13,365 nucleotides of DNA from contig SKYX01000214.1 in NCBI GenBank assembly GCA_007127655.1, positions 1 through 13,365 of the forward strand, written 5' to 3'. Source of the stretch: Desulfonatronum sp. GTDB taxonomy: Bacteria > Desulfobacterota > Desulfovibrionia > Desulfovibrionales > Desulfonatronaceae. A program made the position numbers and the translations under genes. Each line of letters begins with the position of its first letter. Position 1 is the stretch's first letter. Below the pieces are notes generated by a model. The model searched no databases, was not told the origin of the DNA, and saw nothing but the letters and a program-made list of their open reading frames with translations. Positions 6,748 through 13,365 of this stretch are shown here, one piece after another.

Positions 6748-7904
6748 ACGTCCTCTTCGATCGATTGCCGTCCATACCGGCCCCCATGGACCGATTGCGC
6801 GGCTTTCAAAGCCAACTGGACATTGATCAGGATGACTTCGCCCGGATGGATCAGCTTTCGGACGCGTTTTTGCCGGAAAAAGAACGGTTCGCCCAGCGGG
6901 TCTTCGATCATTTCCACGGCATTCCGGCGACTCGTATCGTCCTGGATCACGGCCCGTCTAGGGAACGGATGATCCGGATCTGGTCTCATTGGTACGAATC
7001 CTTTTTTCAGAACCGCAACCAAGATGCTTTTTTGATCGCCCAATGGCGCAGCGGCCTGAACCATGTGGCCGCGGGCATTGATCATCGGTACATCAGCCTG
7101 GCCTATGCCATGGCCCGTAAGTTCATCCATGAAACGGCCATGGCCAAGCTGGAGCCGGAAGCCTGCTCCGCGGCCATCGACCTGATGGACCGCCTCCTGG
7201 ATCTCTGTCTGCTGGTGGAGACGGATGCCTTCATCACTTCCCTGACCAAGTGCGATCTGGAGATCATTCGCGGCATCGCCCATCAGGTCCGCAATCCCCT
7301 GATGGTTATCGGCGGCAACGTCCTGCGTCTGCGCAAACAGCTTCCCGCGGACGACCCCAGGCACGAAGTGTATGAGACCATGTTGCTGGAGGCCAATCGC
7401 CTGGAGCGGATGGTCCGCAATGTGAACACCTACAACGATGTTTTTCAACGCGAGCCTCGGCCCAACTCCTGCGACCTGGACTCCGCGATCAAGGCCGCTC
7501 TGGCGGAAGTGCGTCCCCAGGATGGGGTTCGTGTCGAAATCCGGCTGGACCCGCACCAACCCAGCGTGTTGGCCGACCCGGAAGACCTGCAGGTCATCCT
7601 GTACCACCTGATCCAGAACAGCCTGGAAAACGCGACGGACGCTTCCGCTCCAGAGGTCCGAATCACCTCCGCCCCAAGCGAAACCAACGGCGATTTTCTG
7701 GATATTCCCATTTTCAATAATGGCCCAGCCCCGGACCCGGACAGCCTGGAAAGTCTGTTCACGCCCTTCTATTCCACCAAGGCCCTGGGCACCGGCTTCG
7801 GTCTGCCCATCGCCCGACTGGCCGTGCGCAAGAACCACGGCCACGTGACCTTGATTTCCCAACCGGAGGAAGGCACGACCTGCCTGGTCACGTTACCGAC
7901 ATGA
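6732..7904 (+). CDS. Globin-coupled sensor histidine kinase
   Basis: This 390-residue soluble protein has no membrane segment. Residues about 30-165 look like a protoglobin/globin-coupled sensor domain. The stretch WRSGLNHVAAGIDHRYISLAYA aligns by eye with the family's V-x-x-x-H-x-x-I-G-L-x-x-x-x-Y heme region, making His111 the likely proximal heme ligand. A kinase core follows: H-box AHQVRNPL with phosphoacceptor His184, N-box LIQNSLENA (Asn296), a G1-like NNGPAP, an F-box-like FTPFYSTK and G2 GTGFGLPIA. The layout is that of the globin-coupled histidine kinase AfGcHK of Anaeromyxobacter, which senses heme-bound gas or redox state. The position where a distal Tyr is expected appears to be Phe58. 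It overlaps lysA by 16 bases. No response regulator is in view, so the output is unknown. Confidence 0.85.
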   Translation: MPQGMNVLFDRLPSIPAPMDRLRGFQSQLDIDQDDFARMDQLSDAFLPEKERFAQRVFDHFHGIPATRIVLDHGPSRERMIRIWSHWYESFFQNRNQDAFLIAQWRSGLNHVAAGIDHRYISLAYAMARKFIHETAMAKLEPEACSAAIDLMDRLLDLCLLVETDAFITSLTKCDLEIIRGIAHQVRNPLMVIGGNVLRLRKQLPADDPRHEVYETMLLEANRLERMVRNVNTYNDVFQREPRPNSCDLDSAIKAALAEVRPQDGVRVEIRLDPHQPSVLADPEDLQVILYHLIQNSLENATDASAPEVRITSAPSETNGDFLDIPIFNNGPAPDPDSLESLFTPFYSTKALGTGFGLPIARLAVRKNHGHVTLISQPEEGTTCLVTLPT

Positions 7905-7919
7905 CGGAATGGTGCTTGG

Positions 7920-7982
7920 CTCACGCGAAGTCGCGAAGGGTGGACATATCCTCTTGGCTTCGCGTCTTCGCGACTTCGTGAG
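7920..7982. repeat. Inverted repeat built from 8-bp CTTCGCGA units
   Basis: The left arm (7920-7938) and right arm CTTCGCGACTTCGTGAG (7966-7982) are inverted copies, apart from two extra bases (GC) in the left arm. The right side is three tandem 8-bp units: CTTCGCGT, CTTCGCGA, CTTCGTGA (7958-7981). The unpaired centre is about 20-27 bases. It can fold into a long hairpin in the gap between the kinase stop (7904) and the next ribosome site (8005). There is no T-tract, so it is probably a small dispersed repeat rather than a classic terminator. Confidence 0.7.
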
Positions 7983-8004
7983 AGTCCCTTTACCAACTCC
8001 CCTG

Positions 8005-8010
8005 AGGAGG
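8005..8010 (+). promoter_or_regulatory. Strong ribosome binding site of the DUF523/DUF1722 gene
   Basis: AGGAGG, a perfect Shine-Dalgarno, lies five bases before ATG 8016 and just downstream of the inverted repeat. Confidence 0.85.
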
Positions 8011-8015
8011 ATGAA

Positions 8016-8966
8016 ATGGAAAAACCGCTGCGATTGGGCATCAGTTCTTGTTTGCTGGGTAACAACGTCCGCTATGACGGCGGCCACAAACAGGATCGTT
8101 TCTTGCGGGACACCCTGGGCAAGTACGTGGAGTTCGTACCGGTCTGTCCGGAGGTGGAGTGCGGCATGCCCGTGCCCCGGGAGGCCATGCGTCTGGTGGG
8201 AGACATCGAGAACCCCCGGCTGCGGACCATTCGTTCCGGCGACGACTTGACGGACCAGATGTTGGCCTGGGCTGCGGAGAAGAACGAATGGCTGGCCGGA
8301 CAGGACCTGTGCGGGTTCATCTTCAAGAGCAAGTCGCCATCCAGCGGCATGCAGGGCGTAAAGGTCTACTCCGAGCAGGGCATGCCCCAGCAAAAAGGAG
8401 TGGGCATTTTCGCCAGGACGTTCATCACCCGCTTCCCGGATATCCCGGTGGAGGACGATGGACGGCTGAACGATCCGGGCCTGCGGGAAAACTTCATCGA
8501 GCGAATTTTCGTGGCCCGGCGCTGGCAGGACGTGGTCGCGTCCAAGCCGGCTCTGGGTCCGTTGGTTGCCTTTCAGGCGCACCACAAGTATCTTGTTTTA
8601 GCCCATAGCCCAAAACATTACACAGCCTTGGGCCGTCTGGTGGCCCAGGCCTCGGAAATGGATCGGGACCAGGTGTTCGCCGAGTATGGGCGCCTGCTGT
8701 CCGAGGCCCTGCGGATACGCACTACCAAGGCCAAATTGTTCAATGTGCTGGAAAAGAGCATGGGCCATTTCAAAAAGCAGATCACGGCCTGGGAAAAGCA
8801 GGAACTGCTGGACGTCTTCCGACGCTTCAAGGAAGGCCAACTCCCGCTGATCGTTCCGGTGACCCTGCTCAACCACTACATCCGCAAGTATGATGAACCG
8901 TATCTCAAGACACAGTTCTTCTTTCATCCGCATCCCTTGGAACTCAAACTGCGCAACCACGCCTGA
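8016..8966 (+). CDS. DUF523 (TudS-like) - DUF1722 fusion protein
   Basis: This 316-residue cytosolic protein has two domains. Residues about 5-150 are DUF523, the fold of the iron-sulfur thiouracil desulfurase TudS. They contain ISSCLLGNNVRYDGG (Cys12), VCPEVECGMPVPRE (Cys44, Cys49) and FIFKSKSPSSGM. Residues about 185-310 are DUF1722 (YbgA-like), beginning at FQAHHKYLVLAHSPKHY. Stand-alone TudS proteins bind a [4Fe-4S] cluster with three cysteines, the last in an SPSCG motif. Here that cysteine is serine (Ser110), while Cys49 is present and could substitute. The fusion is a known arrangement in many bacteria, but I know of no assigned reaction for it. A role in thio-base desulfuration or repair is only a family hint. 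The PerM-like gene starts 30 bases downstream. Confidence 0.88.
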   Translation: MEKPLRLGISSCLLGNNVRYDGGHKQDRFLRDTLGKYVEFVPVCPEVECGMPVPREAMRLVGDIENPRLRTIRSGDDLTDQMLAWAAEKNEWLAGQDLCGFIFKSKSPSSGMQGVKVYSEQGMPQQKGVGIFARTFITRFPDIPVEDDGRLNDPGLRENFIERIFVARRWQDVVASKPALGPLVAFQAHHKYLVLAHSPKHYTALGRLVAQASEMDRDQVFAEYGRLLSEALRIRTTKAKLFNVLEKSMGHFKKQITAWEKQELLDVFRRFKEGQLPLIVPVTLLNHYIRKYDEPYLKTQFFFHPHPLELKLRNHA

Positions 8967-8996
8967 TACTCCTACACGTTCTCCCATGCCCACGTC

Positions 8997-10085
8997 ATGC
9001 GCCTGATACGAGACTGGTTTCAACGACATTTCAGCGACCCCCAGGTTGTGATCCTGGTGGGCATGCTGATCGTGGTGTTCGCCGGAATCTACTTCCTTGG
9101 ACGGATGGTGGTGCCGTTTCTGACCGGGCTGGTCATGGCCTATCTGTTGGAAGGCTTGGTGCGGTTTCTGACCAACTGGCGCGTTCCTCGACTCCTGGCC
9201 GTGCTGATCGTTTTTTTTGGATTCCTGACAGGATCGTTCTTCGCCCTGTTCTGGCTGCTGCCCATGTTGACCAAGCAGGTCGCCCAACTGGTTCAACAGA
9301 TACCCGGCCTGATCACCCACACCCAAGCCCTGCTGCTCCAGCTCCCGGAGCGCTACCCCAAGTTCATCACCGATGAACAAGTGGTCCAGTTCACCACGGC
9401 GCTGCGCAACGAACTGTTTACCTTTGGTCAAAAGCTGCTGACTTTTTCCGTGGCCTCGGTCACGGGATTGATCACCATCATCGTGTACTTGATCATCGTG
9501 CCCATGCTGATCTTCTTTTTCCTCAAGGACAAAGAGAAAATCGTGAACTGGCTGCGGGCCTTCCTGCCCAAGGAGCGGAGCCTGGCCAAGCAGGTCTGGC
9601 TGGAAGTGGACAACCAGATCGGCAACTATATTCGGGGGAAGTTCTGGGAAATCCTGATCGTCTGGGGCGCGTCCTACGCAACCTTTTTCTGGCTCGGCAT
9701 GCAGTACGCCATGCTGCTCGGGCTGGTTGTCGGCTTGTCCGTGCTGATTCCCTACATCGGAGCCGCCGTGGTCACCCTGCCCGTGGCCATTGTGGCCTAT
9801 GCTCAATGGGGGTTCGGGGACGAATTGTTGTACGTGCTCATCGCCTACGCCGTGATCCAGGCCATCGACGGCAACATCCTCGCCCCTCTGCTTTTTTCCG
9901 AAGTCGTGGACATCCACCCCGTGGCCATCATCCTGGCTATCTTGATTTTCGGCGGACTCTGGGGGTTCTGGGGCATCTTCTTTGCTATCCCCCTGGCCAC
10001 GGTGGTCCAGGCCGTGCTCCGCGCCTGGCCCAGATCACTGCCGCAGCCGGAGGAGCCGGAACCTGGCACGCAGTCCGCGGAGTAA
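8997..10085 (+). CDS. AI-2E/PerM-family membrane protein
   Basis: This 362-residue polytopic inner-membrane protein belongs to the AI-2E transporter family (formerly UPF0118; PerM, YhhT, TqsA). Hydrophobic helices lie at roughly residues 17-58, 64-90, 150-178, 215-265 and 270-350, probably eight in all. A soluble stretch of about 60 residues follows the third helix. Family marks include FFLKDKEKI after the fourth helix, GLSVLIPYIGAAVVTLPVA, and the C-terminal IDGNILAPLLFSEVVDIHPVAIILAILIFGGLWGFWGIFFAIPLA. The family has been linked to autoinducer-2 export and, in other members, to sodium/proton exchange; the substrate here cannot be assigned. No Shine-Dalgarno is visible before ATG 8997, so translation may depend on the upstream gene 30 bases away. 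The C-terminus is a short Pro/Glu tail. It converges with the elyC-like gene. Confidence 0.9.
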   Translation: MRLIRDWFQRHFSDPQVVILVGMLIVVFAGIYFLGRMVVPFLTGLVMAYLLEGLVRFLTNWRVPRLLAVLIVFFGFLTGSFFALFWLLPMLTKQVAQLVQQIPGLITHTQALLLQLPERYPKFITDEQVVQFTTALRNELFTFGQKLLTFSVASVTGLITIIVYLIIVPMLIFFFLKDKEKIVNWLRAFLPKERSLAKQVWLEVDNQIGNYIRGKFWEILIVWGASYATFFWLGMQYAMLLGLVVGLSVLIPYIGAAVVTLPVAIVAYAQWGFGDELLYVLIAYAVIQAIDGNILAPLLFSEVVDIHPVAIILAILIFGGLWGFWGIFFAIPLATVVQAVLRAWPRSLPQPEEPEPGTQSAE

Positions 10086-10090
10086 AGAGC

Positions 10091-10120
10091 GGAAGGAAGA
10101 AAAACTCTTTTTCCTTTCCC
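10091..10120. terminator. Possible weak bidirectional terminator between convergent genes
   Basis: GAAAAA (10099-10104) pairs with TTTTTC (10108-10113) around loop CTC. Flanking purine and pyrimidine runs can extend the stem imperfectly on both sides. It sits in the 41-base gap between two convergent genes, where a shared terminator is expected. The stem is AT-rich and weak, so the call rests mainly on position. Confidence 0.3.
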
Positions 10121-10126
10121 ACCCTT

Positions 10127-10933
10127 TTACCCGTCCATCATCTCCGCAACAACGCGATGCAACCGCGGAATTTCCCGAACCTGGGCCCAGGCCAACCCCA
10201 GATACTCGTAGACAGCCCGTTCGCTCCGACGCAACGCGGAGGCGGACGGGAAATAATCACCCGGATGGCGCTTCCTCGCCAAGGACTGCTTGACCAGAAA
10301 GTCCGTTGGTGCCGGGATCGGAGCCAGGCCGACAGCCTTGGCCAAGGCCACGGACCTGCGCATGTGCGAGGCCGAGGTCACCAGTAAAAAAGGCTCATTC
10401 GCCGCGATCACCTCCCGCAACGCCAGCATCTCCTCCGCCGTGTCCCTGGGCTGGTCCAGCAGAATCCTCGGCTCCATCTCTCCCAGCTCTCCAGCCGCTG
10501 CAGCCATGACCTGGGCATGGGAAAATGCATCGAAAATTGCTCCCCCCGTAAAAACCAACATGCTCTGAGGAAGCTGTCGATGCAGCCGGATTCCTTCGAT
10601 GAGTCGGGCAAGCGAGGCGTCGGACAGCTGCATTGTCGCGGCAAGTCGAGGATCTGACCGGTGCCCTCCGCCCAGCACAACGACAAACCTGACATCCACC
10701 AGGTCCTGTACATTCGCCACGGGTTCGTAGCGACGTTCCAAAGGAGTCAGAAGGCGATCCGCCACCGGGGACGACGCAAAGCCCATCGCCGTTATCGTTC
10801 CCAGAAGCAACACCGTTCCAGCCAGCTTCCGGCTCTTTCCAAACCAGAGCAGCGCCAGTCCGGCAATGAGCAGAAGGCCGGCCACTGTCAGGGGCATGCA
10901 GAGCAGGCCGATAATTTTTTTCAGCAGGAACAT
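10127..10933 (-). CDS. elyC: ElyC/YdcF-family (DUF218) envelope protein
   Basis: This 268-residue protein has two N-terminal membrane helices (about residues 8-30 and 36-53) followed by a DUF218 domain. It resembles E. coli ElyC (YcbC, 259 residues) along its length: an LKKIIG-type start, ALLWFGKSRK, SSPVADRLLTPLE, VVVLGGGHRSDP, LARLIEGIRLHR, LVFTGGA, and LLVTSASHMRRSVALAKAVGL with PIPAPTDF. In E. coli ElyC is needed for normal peptidoglycan assembly and envelope integrity at low temperature, and is linked to undecaprenyl-phosphate lipid carrier use. Its biochemical reaction is not settled. The start ATG (10931-10933) has no evident Shine-Dalgarno but matches the family N-terminus. It is downstream of the SNF2 gene on the same strand, separated by a 237-base gap with a repeat. 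SanA/YdcF are more distant alternatives. Confidence 0.88.
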   Translation of the reverse strand: MFLLKKIIGLLCMPLTVAGLLLIAGLALLWFGKSRKLAGTVLLLGTITAMGFASSPVADRLLTPLERRYEPVANVQDLVDVRFVVVLGGGHRSDPRLAATMQLSDASLARLIEGIRLHRQLPQSMLVFTGGAIFDAFSHAQVMAAAAGELGEMEPRILLDQPRDTAEEMLALREVIAANEPFLLVTSASHMRRSVALAKAVGLAPIPAPTDFLVKQSLARKRHPGDYFPSASALRRSERAVYEYLGLAWAQVREIPRLHRVVAEMMDG

Positions 10934-10985
10934 CGTGGATGGGTCAGTACGGGTTGACGCATAGGCGCTTTGCTCCAGATCATCG

Positions 10986-10994
10986 TGTGGATAA
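10986..10994 (-). promoter_or_regulatory. Perfect DnaA-box 9-mer upstream of elyC
   Basis: TGTGGATAA on the plus strand is TTATCCACA on the minus strand, the strict DnaA consensus. It lies 53 bases upstream of the elyC start, next to the repeat element. It is single, with no cluster, AT-rich unwinding region or dnaA/dnaN gene, so it is not evidence of an origin. It may be chance, or a DnaA-titration or regulatory site. Confidence 0.35.
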
Positions 10995-11002
10995 CCGCGT
11001 TT

Positions 11003-11125
11003 TGTAGGGGCAGGCCTCGCGCCTGCCCTCTGTACATATCTACATGGCAGAAGGGTTGATCGTCATGACGGCGTTGCTCCTCGCTGCCTCGCCCATCCAG
11101 GGCGGCCGCGAGGGCCGCCCCTACA
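11003..11125. repeat. REPIN-like double-hairpin repeat, long form
   Basis: The ends are TGTAGGGG (11003-11010) and CCCCTACA (11118-11125). The left hairpin GGGCAGGC/GCCTGCCC (11008-11015 and 11021-11028, loop CTCGC) has the same stem as the left hairpin of the mutS-end element. The right hairpin is GGGCGGCC/GGCCGCCC (11100-11107 and 11113-11120, loop GCGAG). The loops are again reverse complements. Here 71 bases separate the hairpins instead of one. This element takes up about half of the 10934-11170 gap; apart from the DnaA-box match I see nothing else in that gap. Confidence 0.85.
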
Positions 11126-11170
11126 CGCCAATTGTTCCGCTGCGGCTACATGGCCGGATACCTTTCCGAA

Positions 11171-13365
11171 TCACTCGCCCCCCCGGATCAGATCCAGCAT
11201 TTCCTCCACGGACAGTTTGATCCCACTGTCCGTTCCTTCCAGCAGGCTGGTGGCCAGGTCGCGTTTATGGCGGTGCAGGTCGAGGATTTTTTCCTCGATG
11301 GTGCCCTTGGTCACCAGACGGTAGATGGTTACCGGGCGTTGCTGGCCGATGCGATGGGCACGGTCCGAGGCCTGGTCCTCCACGGCCGGGTTCCACCAGG
11401 GATCCAGGTGGATCACGTAGTCCGCGGCGGTCAGGTTCAGGCCGAAGCCGCCGGCCTTGAGGCTGATCAGGAACAGATCCCCTTCTCCGGCCTGAAACGC
11501 GGTTACCGCCTTCTGGCGCTTCTTGATGGGTGTGGAGCCGTCCAGGTACTGGTAGCGGATCTTGCGCTGATCCAGATAGTCGCGCACCAGATGCAGGTGG
11601 TCCACGAACTGGCTGAAGACCAGGGCCTGGTGCCTGTTTTCCAGCAAATCGTCCAGGATTTCGCCGAACGCTTGCAGCTTGGCGCTGCCCGGTCCGGATT
11701 TCGGGCCGGCGCCGGGCATGACCAGATCCGGATGGCAGCAGGCCCGGCGCAAGCGCATGATCTCGGCCAGGATTTTGATCCGTTGCTGTCCGGGCTGACC
11801 GTCCTCGGGCTCGGCCATCTTCTCCAGGGCTCTGCGGCGCAGGGCGTCATAAACGGCCGCCTCTTCCGGGCTGAGTTCCACGGGAAGCACCACTTCGGTC
11901 CGGGATGGCAGCTCGGCCAAAACTTCACTTTTCAGGCGGCGGAGAATGAACGGACGAATCAGGTTTTTCAGTCGCCGCCTGGCTTCGGAATTTCGGTTCT
12001 GCTCGATGGGCACGGCAAAGTTCCGGTTGAAGCGCTCCAATGAGCCCAGCAGACCGGGGTTGATAAAATTGAACAGGTTCCAGAGTTCGCCCAGGTTGTT
12101 TTCAATGGGCGTGCCCGTGGTGATCACTTTGAAGTCCGCCGGCAGGGTCATGGCCGCCCGGGACCGCTTGGCGACCACGTTCTTGATGGCCTGGGCCTCG
12201 TCCGCGACCAACGTGGTCCACCGGACCTTGGCCAACAGCTCGGCCTCCGTTTGCAGCAGGCCGTAGCTGCATACGATCAGATCAAACGGCCCGGCCTGCT
12301 CTACCATCCGTTCCCGTTCACCTGGCCCGAATCGTACCGGTTGCAAGCTCGGGGCGAACCGGGCCGTCTCCTCCATCCAATTGATGCAGACCGAGGTCGG
12401 CGCCAGGACCAGGGTCGGCCCCTGCTTGGCCCGGGTCAAAATCAAGGCCAGGGCCTGGACGGTCTTGCCCAGCCCCATGTCGTCGGCCAGGCAGGCTCCG
12501 GCCCCCCAATGGGCCAGACGGACCAACCACTGGAACCCTTCCACCTGGTATTCACGCAACTCGGCCCGCAGGGTCGCCGGAACCTCGGGACGCAGATCCG
12601 CGGCCTCCCGGACCCGGCGCAGCAAATCCTTCCAGGGTTTCGGGGAAGTGACCCGCATTCCGTCCAGCACGTCATCCAGGACCGGGGCGGCCAGGGGATG
12701 CACCTTGCCACCGTCGCCGTAGGCCCGCAGAGCGTCCAGGCGCTTGCGCAGGTCGCGGGTCAGGCACAGAAAGTCCCCCTCCTCCAGGCGAACGAAACGG
12801 CCCGGGCTGCTCTCCAGCAGGGACAGCAGCCGGGACATTTCCATCACCGTGCCGTCGTCCATTTCCAGTCCGCCGTCCATGGCGAACCAGTCCTGCTTGC
12901 GGGACAGCCCCACCTTGAACCGATTCACGCCGCTCTCCGCGGCGATGCGCACCTGTTTTCCCTCCGGCCACTCCAGCACCACGGAGTCGCCCATCTCTTG
13001 CAGGCTGAGCAGGGTTTCCAGGGCGCTTTCCGGATCTTCCAGCCGCCAGGACCAGTCCGCGTCCAGGCCCTGGGTTGGGCCCAGAGTCAGACCCAGGTTC
13101 GGGCAGCGCTCCAGCAGGGTGTTCACGGCATCACGCTCGGCCTGGTCGTCCCGGGTGGCACAGAGCTGACGCCCTTCCACTTCGGTGAACAAGGTCTTGC
13201 CGCCCTCCCCGGGCCGGACCAGCAACGGCCCGCCCGGAACGGGCCGAAAAAACAGGTCGATCAGGAGCCCATCGCCAACCGGGCGCAGACGCAGCACCGG
13301 GCGGGAATCCGCCGGAACGCTTTCAGCCTGACCCAGCCCGCTGATGGTTGAATGCACGGGAAGCA
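11171..13365 (-). CDS. SNF2-family helicase/translocase, C-terminal part (5' end outside window)
   Basis: The frame is open to the right edge and ends at TGA 11171-11173, giving about 730 visible residues. A GTG at 13355-13357 could be a start, but the reading frame continues past it and bacterial relatives are usually over 1000 residues, so I treat the gene as truncated by the window. The helicase core is complete: LREYQVEGFQWLVRLA, Walker A DDMGLGKT (about 12461-12484), LVLAPTSVCINWMEE, the Walker B variant VADEAQAIKN, ITTGTPIENNLGELW, and the C-terminal lobe LISLKAGGFGLNLTAADYV with DPWWNPAVEDQASDRAHRIGQ. These are diagnostic of SNF2 double-stranded DNA translocases. The region before about 12580 (in coding order) is the poorly conserved N-terminal domain of bacterial SNF2 proteins. 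Cellular role unknown. No methyltransferase, nuclease or other defence partner is adjacent within the window. Confidence 0.93.
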   Translation of the reverse strand, partial: LPVHSTISGLGQAESVPADSRPVLRLRPVGDGLLIDLFFRPVPGGPLLVRPGEGGKTLFTEVEGRQLCATRDDQAERDAVNTLLERCPNLGLTLGPTQGLDADWSWRLEDPESALETLLSLQEMGDSVVLEWPEGKQVRIAAESGVNRFKVGLSRKQDWFAMDGGLEMDDGTVMEMSRLLSLLESSPGRFVRLEEGDFLCLTRDLRKRLDALRAYGDGGKVHPLAAPVLDDVLDGMRVTSPKPWKDLLRRVREAADLRPEVPATLRAELREYQVEGFQWLVRLAHWGAGACLADDMGLGKTVQALALILTRAKQGPTLVLAPTSVCINWMEETARFAPSLQPVRFGPGERERMVEQAGPFDLIVCSYGLLQTEAELLAKVRWTTLVADEAQAIKNVVAKRSRAAMTLPADFKVITTGTPIENNLGELWNLFNFINPGLLGSLERFNRNFAVPIEQNRNSEARRRLKNLIRPFILRRLKSEVLAELPSRTEVVLPVELSPEEAAVYDALRRRALEKMAEPEDGQPGQQRIKILAEIMRLRRACCHPDLVMPGAGPKSGPGSAKLQAFGEILDDLLENRHQALVFSQFVDHLHLVRDYLDQRKIRYQYLDGSTPIKKRQKAVTAFQAGEGDLFLISLKAGGFGLNLTAADYVIHLDPWWNPAVEDQASDRAHRIGQQRPVTIYRLVTKGTIEEKILDLHRHKRDLATSLLEGTDSGIKLSVEEMLDLIRGGE

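Noticed and set aside
8598..9917. 439-codon minus-strand open frame under the DUF1722 and PerM-like genes
   Set aside because: It is rich in His/Gln/Asp, as expected for the antisense of membrane-protein codons, with no motifs. The plus-strand genes explain the region.
10986..11125. Replication origin at the DnaA box and hairpins
   Set aside because: There is a single box, no AT-rich unwinding tract, and no dnaA, dnaN or parAB nearby. The hairpins belong to a repeat also found beside mutS.
12251..13351. Long plus-strand open frame opposite the SNF2 gene
   Set aside because: It is a GC-rich shadow of a gene with diagnostic helicase motifs on the other strand. Its translation is rich in Gln/Gly/His/Pro with no recognisable domain.
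11171..13365. SNF2 helicase as part of a phage-defence system such as DISARM or a related island
   Set aside because: No methyltransferase, nuclease, PLD or DUF1998-type partner is adjacent in the window. Stand-alone bacterial SNF2 genes are common, and the neighbours are housekeeping genes.

Overview
The window reads as ordinary chromosomal DNA of a GC-rich anaerobic bacterium. Recognisable gene content and protein style suggest a deltaproteobacterial sulfate reducer of the Desulfovibrionales type. This is inferred from general protein resemblance and repeat style, not from a 16S or database match. Genes are tightly packed, and no gene-free stretch exceeds 300 bases (the longest is about 240 bases, 10934-11170). 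No rRNA, tRNA, CRISPR array, phage gene, transposase or defence cluster is visible.

Layout. (1) The left edge (2-241) is the tail of a polar amino-acid ABC transporter ATPase. (2) A 156-bp inverted-repeat element (247-402) fills the gap up to the start codon of a HIT-family nucleotide hydrolase/transferase. A plus-strand run follows: HIT protein, lapA-like membrane protein, lapB-like TPR/zinc-ribbon protein, mutS. lapB and mutS overlap. (3) A compact double-hairpin repeat overlaps the mutS stop codon. Then comes lysA (diaminopimelate decarboxylase), overlapped by a globin-coupled sensor histidine kinase. (4) A third inverted repeat precedes a DUF523 (TudS-like)/DUF1722 fusion protein and an AI-2E/PerM-family membrane protein. 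(5) On the minus strand are an ElyC-type DUF218 envelope protein, converging on the PerM-like gene, and the C-terminal two-thirds or so of a SNF2-family helicase that runs off the right edge. Between these two lies a longer relative of the mutS-end repeat and a perfect DnaA-box 9-mer.

How they fit together. LapA/LapB (control of LPS synthesis in enterics), ElyC (envelope integrity) and LysA (DAP to lysine, bordering peptidoglycan precursor supply) give the window an envelope-biogenesis flavour. mutS, the HIT protein and the SNF2 helicase are nucleic-acid or nucleotide housekeeping. The globin kinase is an orphan sensor with no response regulator in view.

The most unusual content is in the gaps. 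Three kinds of small structured repeat sit exactly at gene boundaries: one abuts a start codon, one supplies a stop codon, and two are built from roughly 8-bp sub-repeats. The protein points worth checking are a globin kinase with a non-canonical distal residue, a TudS-like domain whose third cluster cysteine is replaced, a LapB without its membrane anchor, and an acidic insertion in MutS. I found no convincing new multi-gene system.
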